In this document: positions 1 through 12,700 of the stretch, piece by piece | Layout: every line of letters begins with the position of its first letter | Numbering within the stretch: the stretch's first letter is position 1 | Origin: Callaeas wilsoni | Lineage: Eukaryota; Chordata; Aves; Passeriformes; Callaeidae | Reading direction: 5' to 3' | Length of the DNA: 64,000 nucleotides | Assembly: GCA_013398955.1 (NCBI GenBank) | Contig: VWPU01012708.1 | Location: 124,001 to 188,000 of the forward strand | Made by a program: the position numbers and the translations under genes | Notes under the pieces: generated by a model | Told to the model about the DNA's origin: nothing | Databases searched by the model: none | Seen by the model: only the letters and a program-made list of their open reading frames with translations

Positions 1-654
1 ATAGAGCTGCATAGCACAGAAAGAGGAAAATGTACTTAAGGAACAAAAATAAAGAGATGGCGAGATATCACGAGTATTTCTGCTACCAGAAATTATAACC
101 TAATGCCTTCCCAGAATTAAATCTATCTCAAAACCTTAGATGTCTCTCAGATATGTAAGATGAACAAATAACTGCATCACATCCATCTAGGTGGGGAGGG
201 AAGAGGGGGGCAAAATGATGCAGTGTAGCACTACACAAACCTGTGTCATGCTCTCTTTAATTCCCAGTCATGCTTAAATTAAGAATAAGAACCAAAATCT
301 GAGACCTCAGAAGAAAAAAAAATTACCTGCTCATGCTTCTACAATGCATTGATGTACAAAATGTGACTCAAGTTTTGATACATTGGAAAAAAAATATATA
401 CTGCAGACAAATGACTCTTGTAATGATCTGAAGGCTTATATTTTGCTCTTAAGGTTCTATTGAACTAAACTGCATGTCCCACTGAAATGTTACTCTAGAT
501 TTGTTCCAGGTTAAGGAGAAAAACCTGGCCTTTATACCGACTAATTTTGCCTTGTTTGTAGTTGAACACAATTCTAGTGTTCCACCATCCTTAAATTAGT
601 AGATTTCTATTTCTGTAATGCTACAAATAATAATACTAACAAGTCATTACTTAC
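1..654. other. CFAP47 intron, left end of window
   Basis: AT-rich sequence downstream of exon 20 on the minus strand. I see no exon, repeat family or conserved frame here. The next CFAP47 exon must lie beyond the left edge. Confidence 0.7.
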
Positions 655-767
655 GTAGGGGGAATGGTAACAGTGTTTCCTTTAGGTAAAGAGAAGTCAT
701 CAGCATCTCTTCCCACAAGAATAGCGTTGTACACCAAAGTATTATTGCTCGGGTTTTTCAGACGCAC
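655..767 (-). CDS. CFAP47: CFAP47 exon 20 of window (ASH segment)
   Basis: 113 bp, phase 0 to 2, acceptor ttcttgtggtag, strong donor gtaagt. Encodes VRLKNPSNNTLVYNAILVG, then RDADDFSLPKGNTVTIPP. The strand, N-P-S turn and V-x-Y strand begin a new ASH-type domain directly after the CH domain, as in other vertebrate CFAP47. The frame continues off the left edge. Confidence 0.95.
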
Positions 768-3700
768 CTACCACAAGAAAAACAAGATCAGCCTAGTTTT
801 ACTCATTTTTTAGACTATAAAAGGTGTTTTCTGCAGATAAGTTCCAAAATACAAACTGAGGATATCACAAAACAAGAAAGTACTTCAAATAACTGGGTAG
901 ATAATTTTCCTTCCAAAGGAGTGTGGATTTCCCACAGACTATCCCACTTTAATTTTTGAGAGTACAGTGTACACCACACTCCTATGCCTGTGAATCTCTT
1001 ATTCCTCTCTTTGATCTCAGATTTGTCAAATTTTTAGATTTTTTCATGTGCTTACAAGCACGGGGAAAAAACAGCAGAAGTGAAATCCCAAGACTGAAGA
1101 GAATAAAACCAGAAAATGCACAGTTTCATCTTCTATATTTACTAGCCAAATGACATGAAACCTATTAATTCTTTGTTGTAGCTTATCCATAATACAAACA
1201 CATATATACACACAGTGTTTTAACCTTGCATTACTATGAATCATCATTCAATGGTATCAATACCTGCTTAACAATAGTTGCATGGAGAGCACCTGTAAAT
1301 TCTATAGTGTTCTTGGGTAAGTAGTGAGGGAGATTGTCATACAGGTGGACGCACAAAATAAGCATCATGACAGGGTTTGGATCACAGATATCAGTGGCCT
1401 AATATTGAAAAGAAAGAAAAATAACCACATGTTGAGTTAAAATTTTGCCTTTATAGTCTAAAGATAGGAAGACGGAGAAGAAAAAAATTTAAGGTAGTTC
1501 TTATTATACAAATATTTTCAATCTAACCTGTAATAACTGGATTATTCTCATGGCTAATATGAATATGAATCTTTTCACTGCACAAAAAACCCGGATTAAT
1601 GAAAACCACTGACATGCTCTGGTGATAAACCTAGGGTAAAAATTAAGCCCAACTTTCTTCCCCAAGGTTCAGCAGAAACAAATGCTAATTTTATTAAATG
1701 AAGCATAACAGAAAAAAGTAAGGAAAATTTGCTGTCTGGAAAAACACGTCTTTACTATCATAAAAAAACTTTTAGTTTATGTAAAATACCATCCCAAATA
1801 CTCCTACATACAGTTTTGCAACTGTTTATGAAGACAATTTCACCTTCCAAATAACAACAATATAGTTGTTTCTATTCCAGATACTTTTATACTTTTATAC
1901 TTTTATAAATTGCTTTATAAAAGGTAGCAAGTATTCCTGGATCTTAAATATTTGATTTACGGAAATTAATTTGAGTGGCAGCTGCAAAACATGTCAAACT
2001 TTAGTCTTCAGCAATTCTGGTAAGTCACTGAGGTGAGTGGTAAAATTATTTGCCACAGAGTATGAAAAAGGGAGAAAAAAACATTTACTCTTCTGGACTG
2101 TCTTTAGTGTTGCAAGAGAGATGTATAGATGTATTTATCATCTTAACTAGCTGAGTTAATTTCTATTTTCACGTTAAAGTTTATTTAAAGTTTGCAAGGT
2201 AAAGTTCTCTTGCCCTGTGCCCAGCCAAGCAGCTCATCCTACTCCCAGCAGTTCTCACACAGCTTCTCCTCTAACTCTCCAAGAGACTGAGTACCTAACT
2301 GGGCACTGATCTGAGTTTCCCTGCAACTCTTCATTGTTTCCTAGATAATGTTTGTCCTTATAATTCTGAAGACAATTTCATATACTCTTCATGCTTTGAT
2401 GTAATCATATGTCTCATCTCATATTTCTATTTAATTCCATCACCACTGGTTGAAGATTCAAATGCAAGGATGCATTTACTGTGCAAAGTAAAAAAAGCTT
2501 CTTCTGTGGCAAAAGCTTTAAACCTGAAGTATGAAAAGTATTCTGATTTTTCCATTCATTTCTCAGTAATGGCTATTGAATATTAACCATTATTCCAGTA
2601 TAGCTGTGGTTTTACGCCTCTACTTTTCACTCTTTCTGCATTTTCCTTTAAGATAGCAAAGATGCCAGAGTAGATTATCTGCTGAAGACTAACTTTCTTT
2701 TGCCACCTACTTCTTCTACTCCTTTCCACTTAGATCGGAATTTATTCCCTCAGAAAATACAATTCTATCCTGTGATGAATTCATAAAACTCCATTTGTGA
2801 CATTTATCTACTAGTCTAAGAACTAAATTTAACAAAAAAAAAATTATTTCTTAACAAGATTCATCAGAAAATTCACATTCAGTAAATATTATTTGCTTTA
2901 TAAACAATAGCAATAATTATAAATAAATAATAATAAAGTCTGAAACAAATTTCCTCTACTGGCTATTCCCAATCACTTCAGCATCTAGCCTAATCAATAT
3001 TTGTCACACACATTCCTTCCATGTTGCTGCTATCCACCATCCTACCTTGTAATACTATATTTTAGGCTTTCAGCTGAATCTTCTTCAAATCAAAGCATTT
3101 TAACACTTAAAAATATCAAACATGAATTAAAAGCACGTAGAAAGGCACCACTAATACTCTAGGGTTGAATTTTAAGTCATTATTAGAAAGTGGAAACAAT
3201 TTCCTGCCCAAAGTACTCCATCTTAATTCTACACCTTAATCCTTAAAAGGATTTTAAAGCCTTGAACTCCATTAAAAGTGTCATTTAAACCTGAAGCCAA
3301 AGACTTCCAGACAGTTGAACTTCTATATTATTACAGAATCTCAGGTTTTTAGATTGAAAATGCCAGCTGTTCCAGACCTAACACGTCTCAGCTTGTGCTG
3401 TTAATTAATGCAAATGTCCTGAGAGTTCAGAACCAGTGACTGCCTGAGTCAAGAACTTTGCCAATGCTATTGGAACATTTTAGCCTGTTAAATTTCAGAG
3501 ACAAGACTATTAGAAAATTCCCGAATTAAGAGAGTTCAGCAAAAGGATTCATGTATTTTGCTAGTTTTATCACTGCAGAACAAAATAGTTCAGAAGTTTC
3601 TACAATAGCCTTAGAAAAGTAGATATGAATTTCAATAAATCTATGCAAAATGTACCCTTAGAACTAAAATACAGACCTTGAAGATCCAAGATCTGGTCCT

Positions 3701-6700
3701 TTTTCTGGTACTGACTGATTGTGTCCAGTAACAGTACCTTTGTTTAAATTGTTATTCTGTACAGAAGTGGATTTTCCCATTTATTGTAGACAATTTTGTC
3801 TTAAAACAGGTACATTAAGGAGAATATCCTTGAATTCTGCTTCCACATCTAATGTGCTCAACACCCTTTTCATATCTGGAATGAAGCCTCTGCCTTCATG
3901 TGCTGAACTGCCTGTTTTTCTTAATAAAAGCTGAGGTGGAATATGCCTTTGTTTTGAGGGTTATACCCAGATTACTTTTTTGCTTCCTGTCAGTCACAAG
4001 TATGGGAAGCAGTAGATTTTCTTTATTTAGCCTGTCAAAGCAATGTCATTTCTAACAGTGTGATCTGTATCAGGAAGTGACAGCAAGACAGAAGCTGATA
4101 CAAATGGAAATAGCAGGGTTAATTTTGCCCTGTAAGCATAACACGACCAAATGGAAAGGGGAATAAAAGTTGTAATTGAGCTTCTTTTTATACTACTTTG
4201 TTCACACGAAGAAGCTCTGCCTCTGATTCCTAATGCCATTATTCCTTTGGAAAGTTCCCTCATACACTTTCAAATACTGTGTCTATTGTAATGAACCTTC
4301 TGCTCTTCCAGCCAGTCCAATATGCTCCTAGAGATACAAATAACTCAGAAATGGACAGTTAAGGAATGCAGACTAGGAGCAGGAGAAAACCGGGTTTGGG
4401 AACAACAAAAAGAACAAAGGAACAATATCTAACCTATGTAAGGTCATCATATACAGAAAATTTGGAGCCATAGGTCAATAAAAACCACAGAGATGTAAAG
4501 CATGTTTACTAAACATATAAAAGAGATCCCAAGCAGATCCTTGATGGAAGAAATGGTCAACATTGTATTCCTCCCCAAAAAAGGACATCAGAAGCTGATG
4601 ACTTTGAGTGAGTGCTACTCTCACCAGCACCCAAAGCTGCTGACTTCTGTGTGCATCAAACCTGGCACAGAACTCTCATGGGCCTCCATGGTTAGATGCA
4701 TGTAACTGTCACCAGACATTCATATAATTTTTTTCACCACTTCTTTTTATGGTTAAGTGCATGGTGTTTGTTCTTAAACATATTTTTCTAAATTGCCTTC
4801 CAATACTAATAATGAATTCCATTTGAGTTTTCACTGTGTGATTTAGGATGCTAAAATCTGAACTGAATTAATTTATGTTCAGCTAGTTGTGCATGTGCGA
4901 TTCTATAAAGCAAGGAATTATGGAAATTACTTCTAATTAAGTCTATTCATACGAAGTGGTATTTTGGTTTCCATCATACAGTAATATATACTGAAACAAA
5001 ACTGTCTCGCTACAATCTCAACTTAATTGGATGTGCAACACTACTATACAAAAAGTCAAAATAAAAATATTAATATATATATAAGAGCTGCTAGTATAAA
5101 ATCATCCACCTTTATGTCTATATCCAGATTGACAGCATGCAGAGCCTTCACAAGTATCAAAGAGTTGTGCAGAAGTTCTTCATGAGTTCTTGGATTAGTA
5201 TACATCTTTATGAAGTGAGTGGAAATCTAGATAAGACAGAGAAATCAAACTCAACCTTCCACCAGGCAAAATTACTGATTTTGTATTTTTGCTCATTCAG
5301 CAATCAATAAAGTCTAAGTTTTGAACTGAAATTCCCTAAGAATAGACCCAGTAAAAAGAAAAATTAATACTGAAGTAATCCTCCATGACTTAGTAAATGT
5401 TGGGGTGTTTTGTTTTTTCTCTTTTTAAAAATCACACAGACCAAGAGCCGCTGTTAAGGAAACTTCCCCATCCAACCACCCCGGAGCCACTGGCAGCCAC
5501 CTGAGCAGGGACTGAAGGGCCCTTGCAGGGGGAGGCTGCAGTGAGGGATGGGTGCCCTGCTTGACTCCCTACACCCCCCTCTCTCACACTCTCAGGCAAG
5601 GTTTTCTTACTGGCTCGACCCCAGGTTTCCCACAGCAGAGTCTCAGCCATCTGGATCCTTAAAATAATTTAATCTTGGTGCAATAACAGAAGAACACCTC
5701 GAGCTGGTGCCTCTGAGGAGGGACCCCACGCAAAGGAAACCCTGGGCTTTAACACACCCTCAGCCTAAGAGTGTGAAAGTCTGGGGTCTTCCTGCTGGAT
5801 CCTCGACTCCTGCCGTGTCTCTCTGGTCACCTGGCTGTGCCTCAGGTCCCCAGAACCTTTGTTATGCCAAGGGTCAGTGCCAGGTGTCTTTCCTCGGGCT
5901 CCCACCACCCAGAGCTCCACCTGCAGCTCACACCACAGCTGCACCCCGAGCCGCCTGCGCTCAACGCGCTCCTCAGCGCTGCAAAGGAAAATAAGGCCTG
6001 AACAAACTCACCAACATCGATAAACTGCATAAAACTTGCACAATATTAAAAAACCTTCTTACCAGATATGGACAATAAGCTGCCATCTGTGCTGCCAATA
6101 CCAGACCATCTAGAAGATCTTGGTCAAAATTCACTATCCATCTCATGGGTGGTATTCCACCTGATTAAAACACAAAGCAAGATTCATCAGACTCTCTTCT
6201 CACCAAGATGCATATTTTGTTCTAGACAGATGTGATAACTATTTGAAATCACTGAATAGAGGAAAGAACATAAAAAGGAAACATCCCTTCACATGTAGAA
6301 TTTCACAGGCATATTTCTATTTCAGAGCTGTTGCTGAAAACATGAAAAATCTCACCTAGAATATTGTAACTATTATTCACTCTGCTGCAGCATGTAAGAG
6401 TATTCATCACAGCAGAATGGAAAGCAAATAATCTAAACTTAACCTCATACATTAGGAGTCTAAATATGCAGACTTTTTATTTCTATAGGCCTAACATTAA
6501 TAGAGCTACTGAAACTCACAAAAATATGCAGAAATCCTTTAAAGTTGAAATACTTAAGACACAAAAAGGAAAGGTTATTGATTTTCTTTAAGTTCATATT
6601 AAATTATTTGGCATAAATGCAATATAAATGAGAATTAACAGCTCAATTGTTACAGCACAAATCACCACTTCTACAACTGTTTAAAGCCCTAATGCGTCAG

Positions 6701-9700
6701 AAGGTTAGATAATTTTTTATATTTCTAATGTTTTTATTAAAATAAAACTGCTTATTAACAAATTAAATGTAGTTTATTTATAATTTCTTATTTGAAGCAT
6801 CTATATCTTAAAATATTTAACACAACATTTACATGACTTTACTGTCTGAGGTCCAACCTCCCAAATTTAGAAAACACTCTGGGTTTCAGCCACTGGCAAG
6901 GTTTTCAGATAGACTGGGATCAAGCTTTCTCATATGGGACAAATTATATAGGTTTCATTTCACTATTACACTTTAAAAAATCAGTTCAGCCCACAACAAA
7001 CCCCTGTACCAGACCCTAAGCAAAATCTATCTGGCACTGTTCAGAAAAAGAACGTTTAATGACTACAGCTGACTCATTATCAGAAAGACTTTAATGTCCA
7101 TCACTTCACATCACTTGCAGATACTTCACCGTGCTCATACAGCTTTAGGAAGAAACAACAGGAGCAGATGCTGCACAAGAAACAAAGGGCTGTAAATCCA
7201 TCTGAGTTTAACTCTGAGACATTGGTAATGATTTTAGTTTGCCACTGCTTCAGTGTGGTGATGTTTAGGCTTGGCCCAAAATCCCTTATTTTTTCCTATT
7301 CATGCTGTGAATCAATTTATGTAATATTATTCTAAAGACTCATTAAATATATTTTCAGGAAAAAACAACCAACAGTATTTAAAAGAATATTTGCATGAAT
7401 ATTTCATTTTCTTCAAGTTTTCAAAACAAAATTAAAATTTACATTAATCTCACTGTGTCAAAATTATTTTTTCCCTACTGTTTAACTGAAAGAACTTTTT
7501 CAAGCAGAAAACTCAACTTTCAAGTCTTGAAAACTCCATATTGGAAGGTACCAAAGATGGAGTCTGACAGGATAAATAATGTCTTCCTGTTAATTATGAC
7601 AGGAAGAGATTATAGTAATAGGAGCTCAACATCTAAATTGTAACAGTGTTAATTTAAGTAAACTCAGACATCCATTTCACAAATATCTACAGTAAGAGAC
7701 ATTTGTTTCATCCGATCTTCTTGGTAACCTGCTTGCAGTTATTTAAAAAATATTTAATGTAGTCACTGCAAAAACAAATACTTTAAAAATAGCAAAATAT
7801 ATTTTCAAAAGCTTACTTTCTTCCTAAAAAGTCAGTCTTTCTAACTTAAATTCATCATTTTATTGATCATAGTTGGGACCTATAAAAATCAATAAACTGT
7901 CTTCTTTTTTTATTAATAGAGTTCAGGCTCACTCTCAGCACACAATATTGGTATTTCTAATAAATCACCATTTTCAAATTTTTATTCTTAACTTTTTAAG
8001 ATTAACTATTTCTGCTTTATTAGGTCCAATATTGAATTATTCTTCTGGTTAGTAATCTAGATTGATTTGCTGACCCTGATTATGGAAACTCATTAAACCA
8101 TATGCTTTAATCAAAAAAAGTAACTTTATTTTTTATCCTACTTTATATTTTACTTGAAATATACTATTTCCTGCTTTTAGTCTTCTGGTGGGAATACTAC
8201 TTGAGCACGCTGAAGCAGTAGCAGTTGTGCCTGTATCACAGAATCACAGAATGGTTTGGGTTGGAAGGGATATTAAAGATCATCAAGCTCCAAACCCCAA
8301 AGCCAGGGACACCACACACAGCACTTTTGTACTTTGTTGTGTTCTCACTAATCCTTGCTTCCATGCTGGTAGAATTGTCTGCGTGCCAACAAAGTAGCTG
8401 GGGAACAAAGCTGGCTTAAAAAGAAAGAGCAAGAAATTCATTTGCTGTTTAATCTGGATCACCCAACGCAGTTTTGCCAAGCAGCCACATAAATGTGCCA
8501 GTGGAAATGAAACATGGTAGGACTATTTTTTTAAAAACCATGTATTGAACTATAGCTTTATAGTTGTGTAAATGGGAGCATAACAAAAAAAAACACCCAT
8601 CAAGTGGAATATCTTAGCTAATTAAATACTTCTATAAGCAATTTTGTTGTTTTTCAGTTAATCCTTCTACTATCAATCAACCTACTTAACTCAAAGGCTT
8701 GTGAATAAATTAGTCAGAAAATATAATGTATTTTTCCTAATTACATCCAATCTAGCAGAACATCTGCCAGCTAACCACTCTACAGTAATTAAGTTTTTAA
8801 ATGGAATTAGTCAATTTCAGTAGAAATAAACAATGGAAATCAGAATTATTACTCAGGATACCTCTAAGCATGTAAATATATTGAATTTCATTTGTACTGG
8901 AGTTTCATTAAAAAAAAAAAATATTTACTAATAGAGCTTTAAGATAAAGATTTCCATCCAATGTCATGATAAAAACCTGGCCAAAAATAGTTTCAAACAT
9001 GAATGCTAGCAGGTAGCTAACAACTCTGTGTGACTGGGGGCTGCGGGAGAGAAAATTGTCCAAACTTTCACTTTTGAATTGAGATAGATTCCTGCTACTT
9101 GCTAGCTGCATCCCAAAAGGGCTGGCTGCAAAATTTGATAACACCAAGACTAAAATGGCACATTCTAAATTCTCCCATTAATGAAGAGGAGTGAGAGAGA
9201 AGCCCCAGTCAGGCAGATAATGAACTGTGCTCTGCATACACACTATTGAGACTGGGAAAACTGGGGACTTGGAGTTAGGAAAAGAAGAGGCAAAAAAGAA
9301 GCATTCGCAAAAATAACCAGTGGTTGTGAAGAGACAACAGGGGACTGGAAAGAAGGTGAAAAAAAAATCATAATTGGAGGAAAGATTTTGGAAGTGGGAG
9401 AAGATTTTGAAGATCAGAGAGTTGCATAGAGACAAATGCCACTGGATGTCCAGGGACTTTGGAGGGACATGAGATTGGTGTCTCTGAGCAGCAGCGCAGC
9501 AGGAATTGACACAGTTTTTCCCTAATGTTCCAGTGGCCTCCCGGGCACAGAGGGAATTCGAGACCCTGTGAACAGAGTGCTGTGGGAAGCAACTGAATGT
9601 GTGAAATTATCAAACAGGGCAACAGCTGATTCTACAATAAACCCAGGATCCTGACCCACCACAGGATGTTTTGTACTCTGTCTCAGCCACGACAAGAGGA

Positions 9701-12700
9701 GAAAATACTTTGTAAGAGAAAATAACTAAGCAGGGTTGGCTTGGAGTGGATGTGCAGCCACTCATGATTGCACTCAAACATTTGCTATGGTTATGGAAAC
9801 CTAAAAATATACTGCAAAAGGCCTCTACAAGGGATCTGAAATGAGAGTAATTCTGTTTCACTTGTTGATTCCCCTCAGCACTAAAGGAAGTACCATTCAT
9901 AGTCAATTCAGTGATTTGGGACCAGCTTAATTCTTGAATGCATTTACTTTTAATAGGTTTGTTGGTTTGTTTTGGGTTTTTCTTTAACTTGTAATGGTAT
10001 CATGTTGCATGCATGTAGCAACCAAGCATAACAGCATTGTTCTCACCTTTCTTGTGGTTAAACGAACTCTTATAGACACACTGCTTGCTTTGTTCAATGT
10101 CGTGGGTTGGACGCTGGCCAAAGACCAGTGCACTCACAAAAACAATCATTCATTTATTTTCCTCTGTTATAGTCGAGCAAAGGAGGGGAAAGAACAATTT
10201 TTAAAAACTTCATGGGGTGAGATAAAGATTAGGAGAAAACACTTTAAGGGCATAACAGGCCCAAGACTTTGAGAAAATATAAAGAAAAAAAAATTTATTA
10301 ACAGAATTAAAAGATGGTAATGAGAACAAATATAAACCTTTAGAACACTTCCCCTCCCCACTACCACCCCTCCGACTTTCTTTCTCATCAACAGTGCAGG
10401 GAGACAAAACATGGGGTTTTTAGTCAGTTTGTCACTTTTCCAGTTCATTTAGGGAGAGGAGTCTCTTTTGCTATTCCATGGGGTCCTCCTTCCAACAGGA
10501 GACAGCCCTTTGTGAATTTTTCCAACGTCGTTCTAATTTTCACGAGAGCAGTCCCACCCGAAAAACCTGCTGCAACGTGAATCCCTCCCACGAGCAAAGC
10601 AGTCTTCCCACAACTGCCTTTTCTCATGGGCCAAGAAGTTCATGGGGTACAGTCTTTTAAGGATGAGCTATTTTATTATAAAAGCAACGCCCTTCTTCCT
10701 CTATCCCTGGAAGCAAGGGTTCTCTCTCTTTGTTCAAGCCTTTATCACAGCTTCTCAGCATCGATATGCTCCAGCGTGAGAACCACTCTTCTCACGGGCT
10801 GCGGGTGAATTCTGCATCCCCCCCATGTACATCATGAATTATAGGGAAATATTTTGTTGTATTATAGTCCTCCCCATGGCTTGCAGAAAAGTCTCAGTTC
10901 TGATACTCGGAGCACCTCCTCCCCCCTTTCCCTCCTTTGCACTGACCTTGGTGTTGCCATGTTGTTCTCTTCACGTGTTTTCACCTTTTCCTTTTCTCTG
11001 ACTTGGGAGAGAATTGGTGTTCGTAGGTTCATTTGTTCGGAAGTTTTATCAACTGGAAAGTTTTTACAGAGTTCTGCAGCACTGAAAAGTTAATTCCGTC
11101 CGGGCTCAGCATCGGGCAGCTACACGCCATGCCGCTCATTGCTGCTCACATGGTGCCTGCCGGCACCGCGCCGGCCGCTGCGGCATCGGTTTCATTTAGC
11201 GCCTCTCTTCATGCGAGGCGCCAGAAAGGAGAAGCTGCTCCCGCTGCATTTTGTCCCTCTGCTTGCAGTGTGGCAGGGCAGAAGTGGCCACGCAGGCAAA
11301 GTCCATCGCTGGCCGTGCCAAGATGGGGGTGGCCGCATGGCTGCTCTGTCCTCGGCCGCTCTCAGCCGCGGGCCCATTCCTGGTGTTGGCCAAGAGGCTG
11401 CTCGCGGCACCGGGATGGCGCCCCCCGCCCCCGGTGGCAGGATCTCGGCGGCCACGCTGGGAAGAGCACCAGCCGCCCTGGTCGGGAAGGGGCCTGGAGG
11501 GGCCAGCCGCTCCCTCACCCACGAGAGGCCAGGAAGAAAGAGTTTCCTGCGGTTTTTTTCCTTCCTTAAATATGTTATCATAGAGGCGTTATCAGTTTTC
11601 TAATCTGTTTAGCAGTATGTCTATCCTCAGAGCCAGCCAGTGATTGGCAGCTCCTCACAGAGAACCACTTCCGTGTCTGCCTTCTTCCCTCTGCACCAAA
11701 AATCAACCCATACAAAACCACCACATTCACGAAGCATTTCTACATAGAAGCAGCAAAGTTTTGCCATGGAGCTCTAATTATTCACCACCTTTTTTTTTAA
11801 TTTTAATTTGTTTTAAAATAAGTCCAGATCCACTGAGTTTTTTAAAATTGATGTTCTTACCCTGATGAATCAATAGAAAGTCTACAAGGCTTCGCAATGG
11901 TTTTTTTGGCCATAATCTATTTTTCACAAAAAAAAAAAAAAAAAATAAAAAAGGCTTAACAATGGTTTTTTGGACAAAAAAAAAAAAAAAAAAAAACCAA
12001 AAAAACAACATACACCCCTCAAAATTTAATATTTGTTTCTGTTTATGATTCAATTTGAAGTCTCAAGATTTTTTTGCAGGATATAAAAACTATTTTCCAA
12101 ATTGAGATAATCAAGGGAATACCTACAACAATTCTACATAAAAATGACAAACCACTTGTTTGTTGGCAGAATACCAAGCAACAGTCACCATAAACTTTTC
12201 TAGGTAATTTTTTTATTTTATTTCTTTGACATGCAAATTATACGATGGACCAAGGAAAAATACTACACATTTTAACTTCAATAAGATTTTGATTACATTC
12301 TCTGTCATAGAGAAGCAACAAAAAGGTATTCTAGGAAAAAGACCCTGTAAAGTGAAGCACAAATTTCACTGACAATCAGTAACCTTAATTGCTATCAGTT
12401 GTCCACAAAAAAAACATCCTAGATTGTGTACATTCCAATATTTTCATATGCAATTTTTAAAAATTGCACAAAATGATCTTAATCCCATCTGGAGATAATA
12501 TAAAACAGGTTAAAGAATTGGCTTTAGGAAGAAAAATTGGTTGCAAGTATTCATGAGGAAAGGACTATAATTTAAGCTCTTGAACAACTGAAGTAATGAT
12601 CTGAAACAAATGGGATGAAATCCAATAATGATGCTTGCAGCATACTACAATTAATTAAGAATAATTCATTACGCAAGTGCTAGATGGAAAATTGGATACA

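Noticed and set aside
5707..5994. 95-codon plus frame in the GC-rich block of intron 17
   Set aside because: Base-composition artefact with an opposite-strand twin; better explained as LTR-like repeat.
11033..11603. Overlapping plus and minus frames of 108-178 codons
   Set aside because: They lie in the GC-rich centre of the minus-oriented ERVL-like LTR, appear in several frames and both strands, and resemble no protein family.
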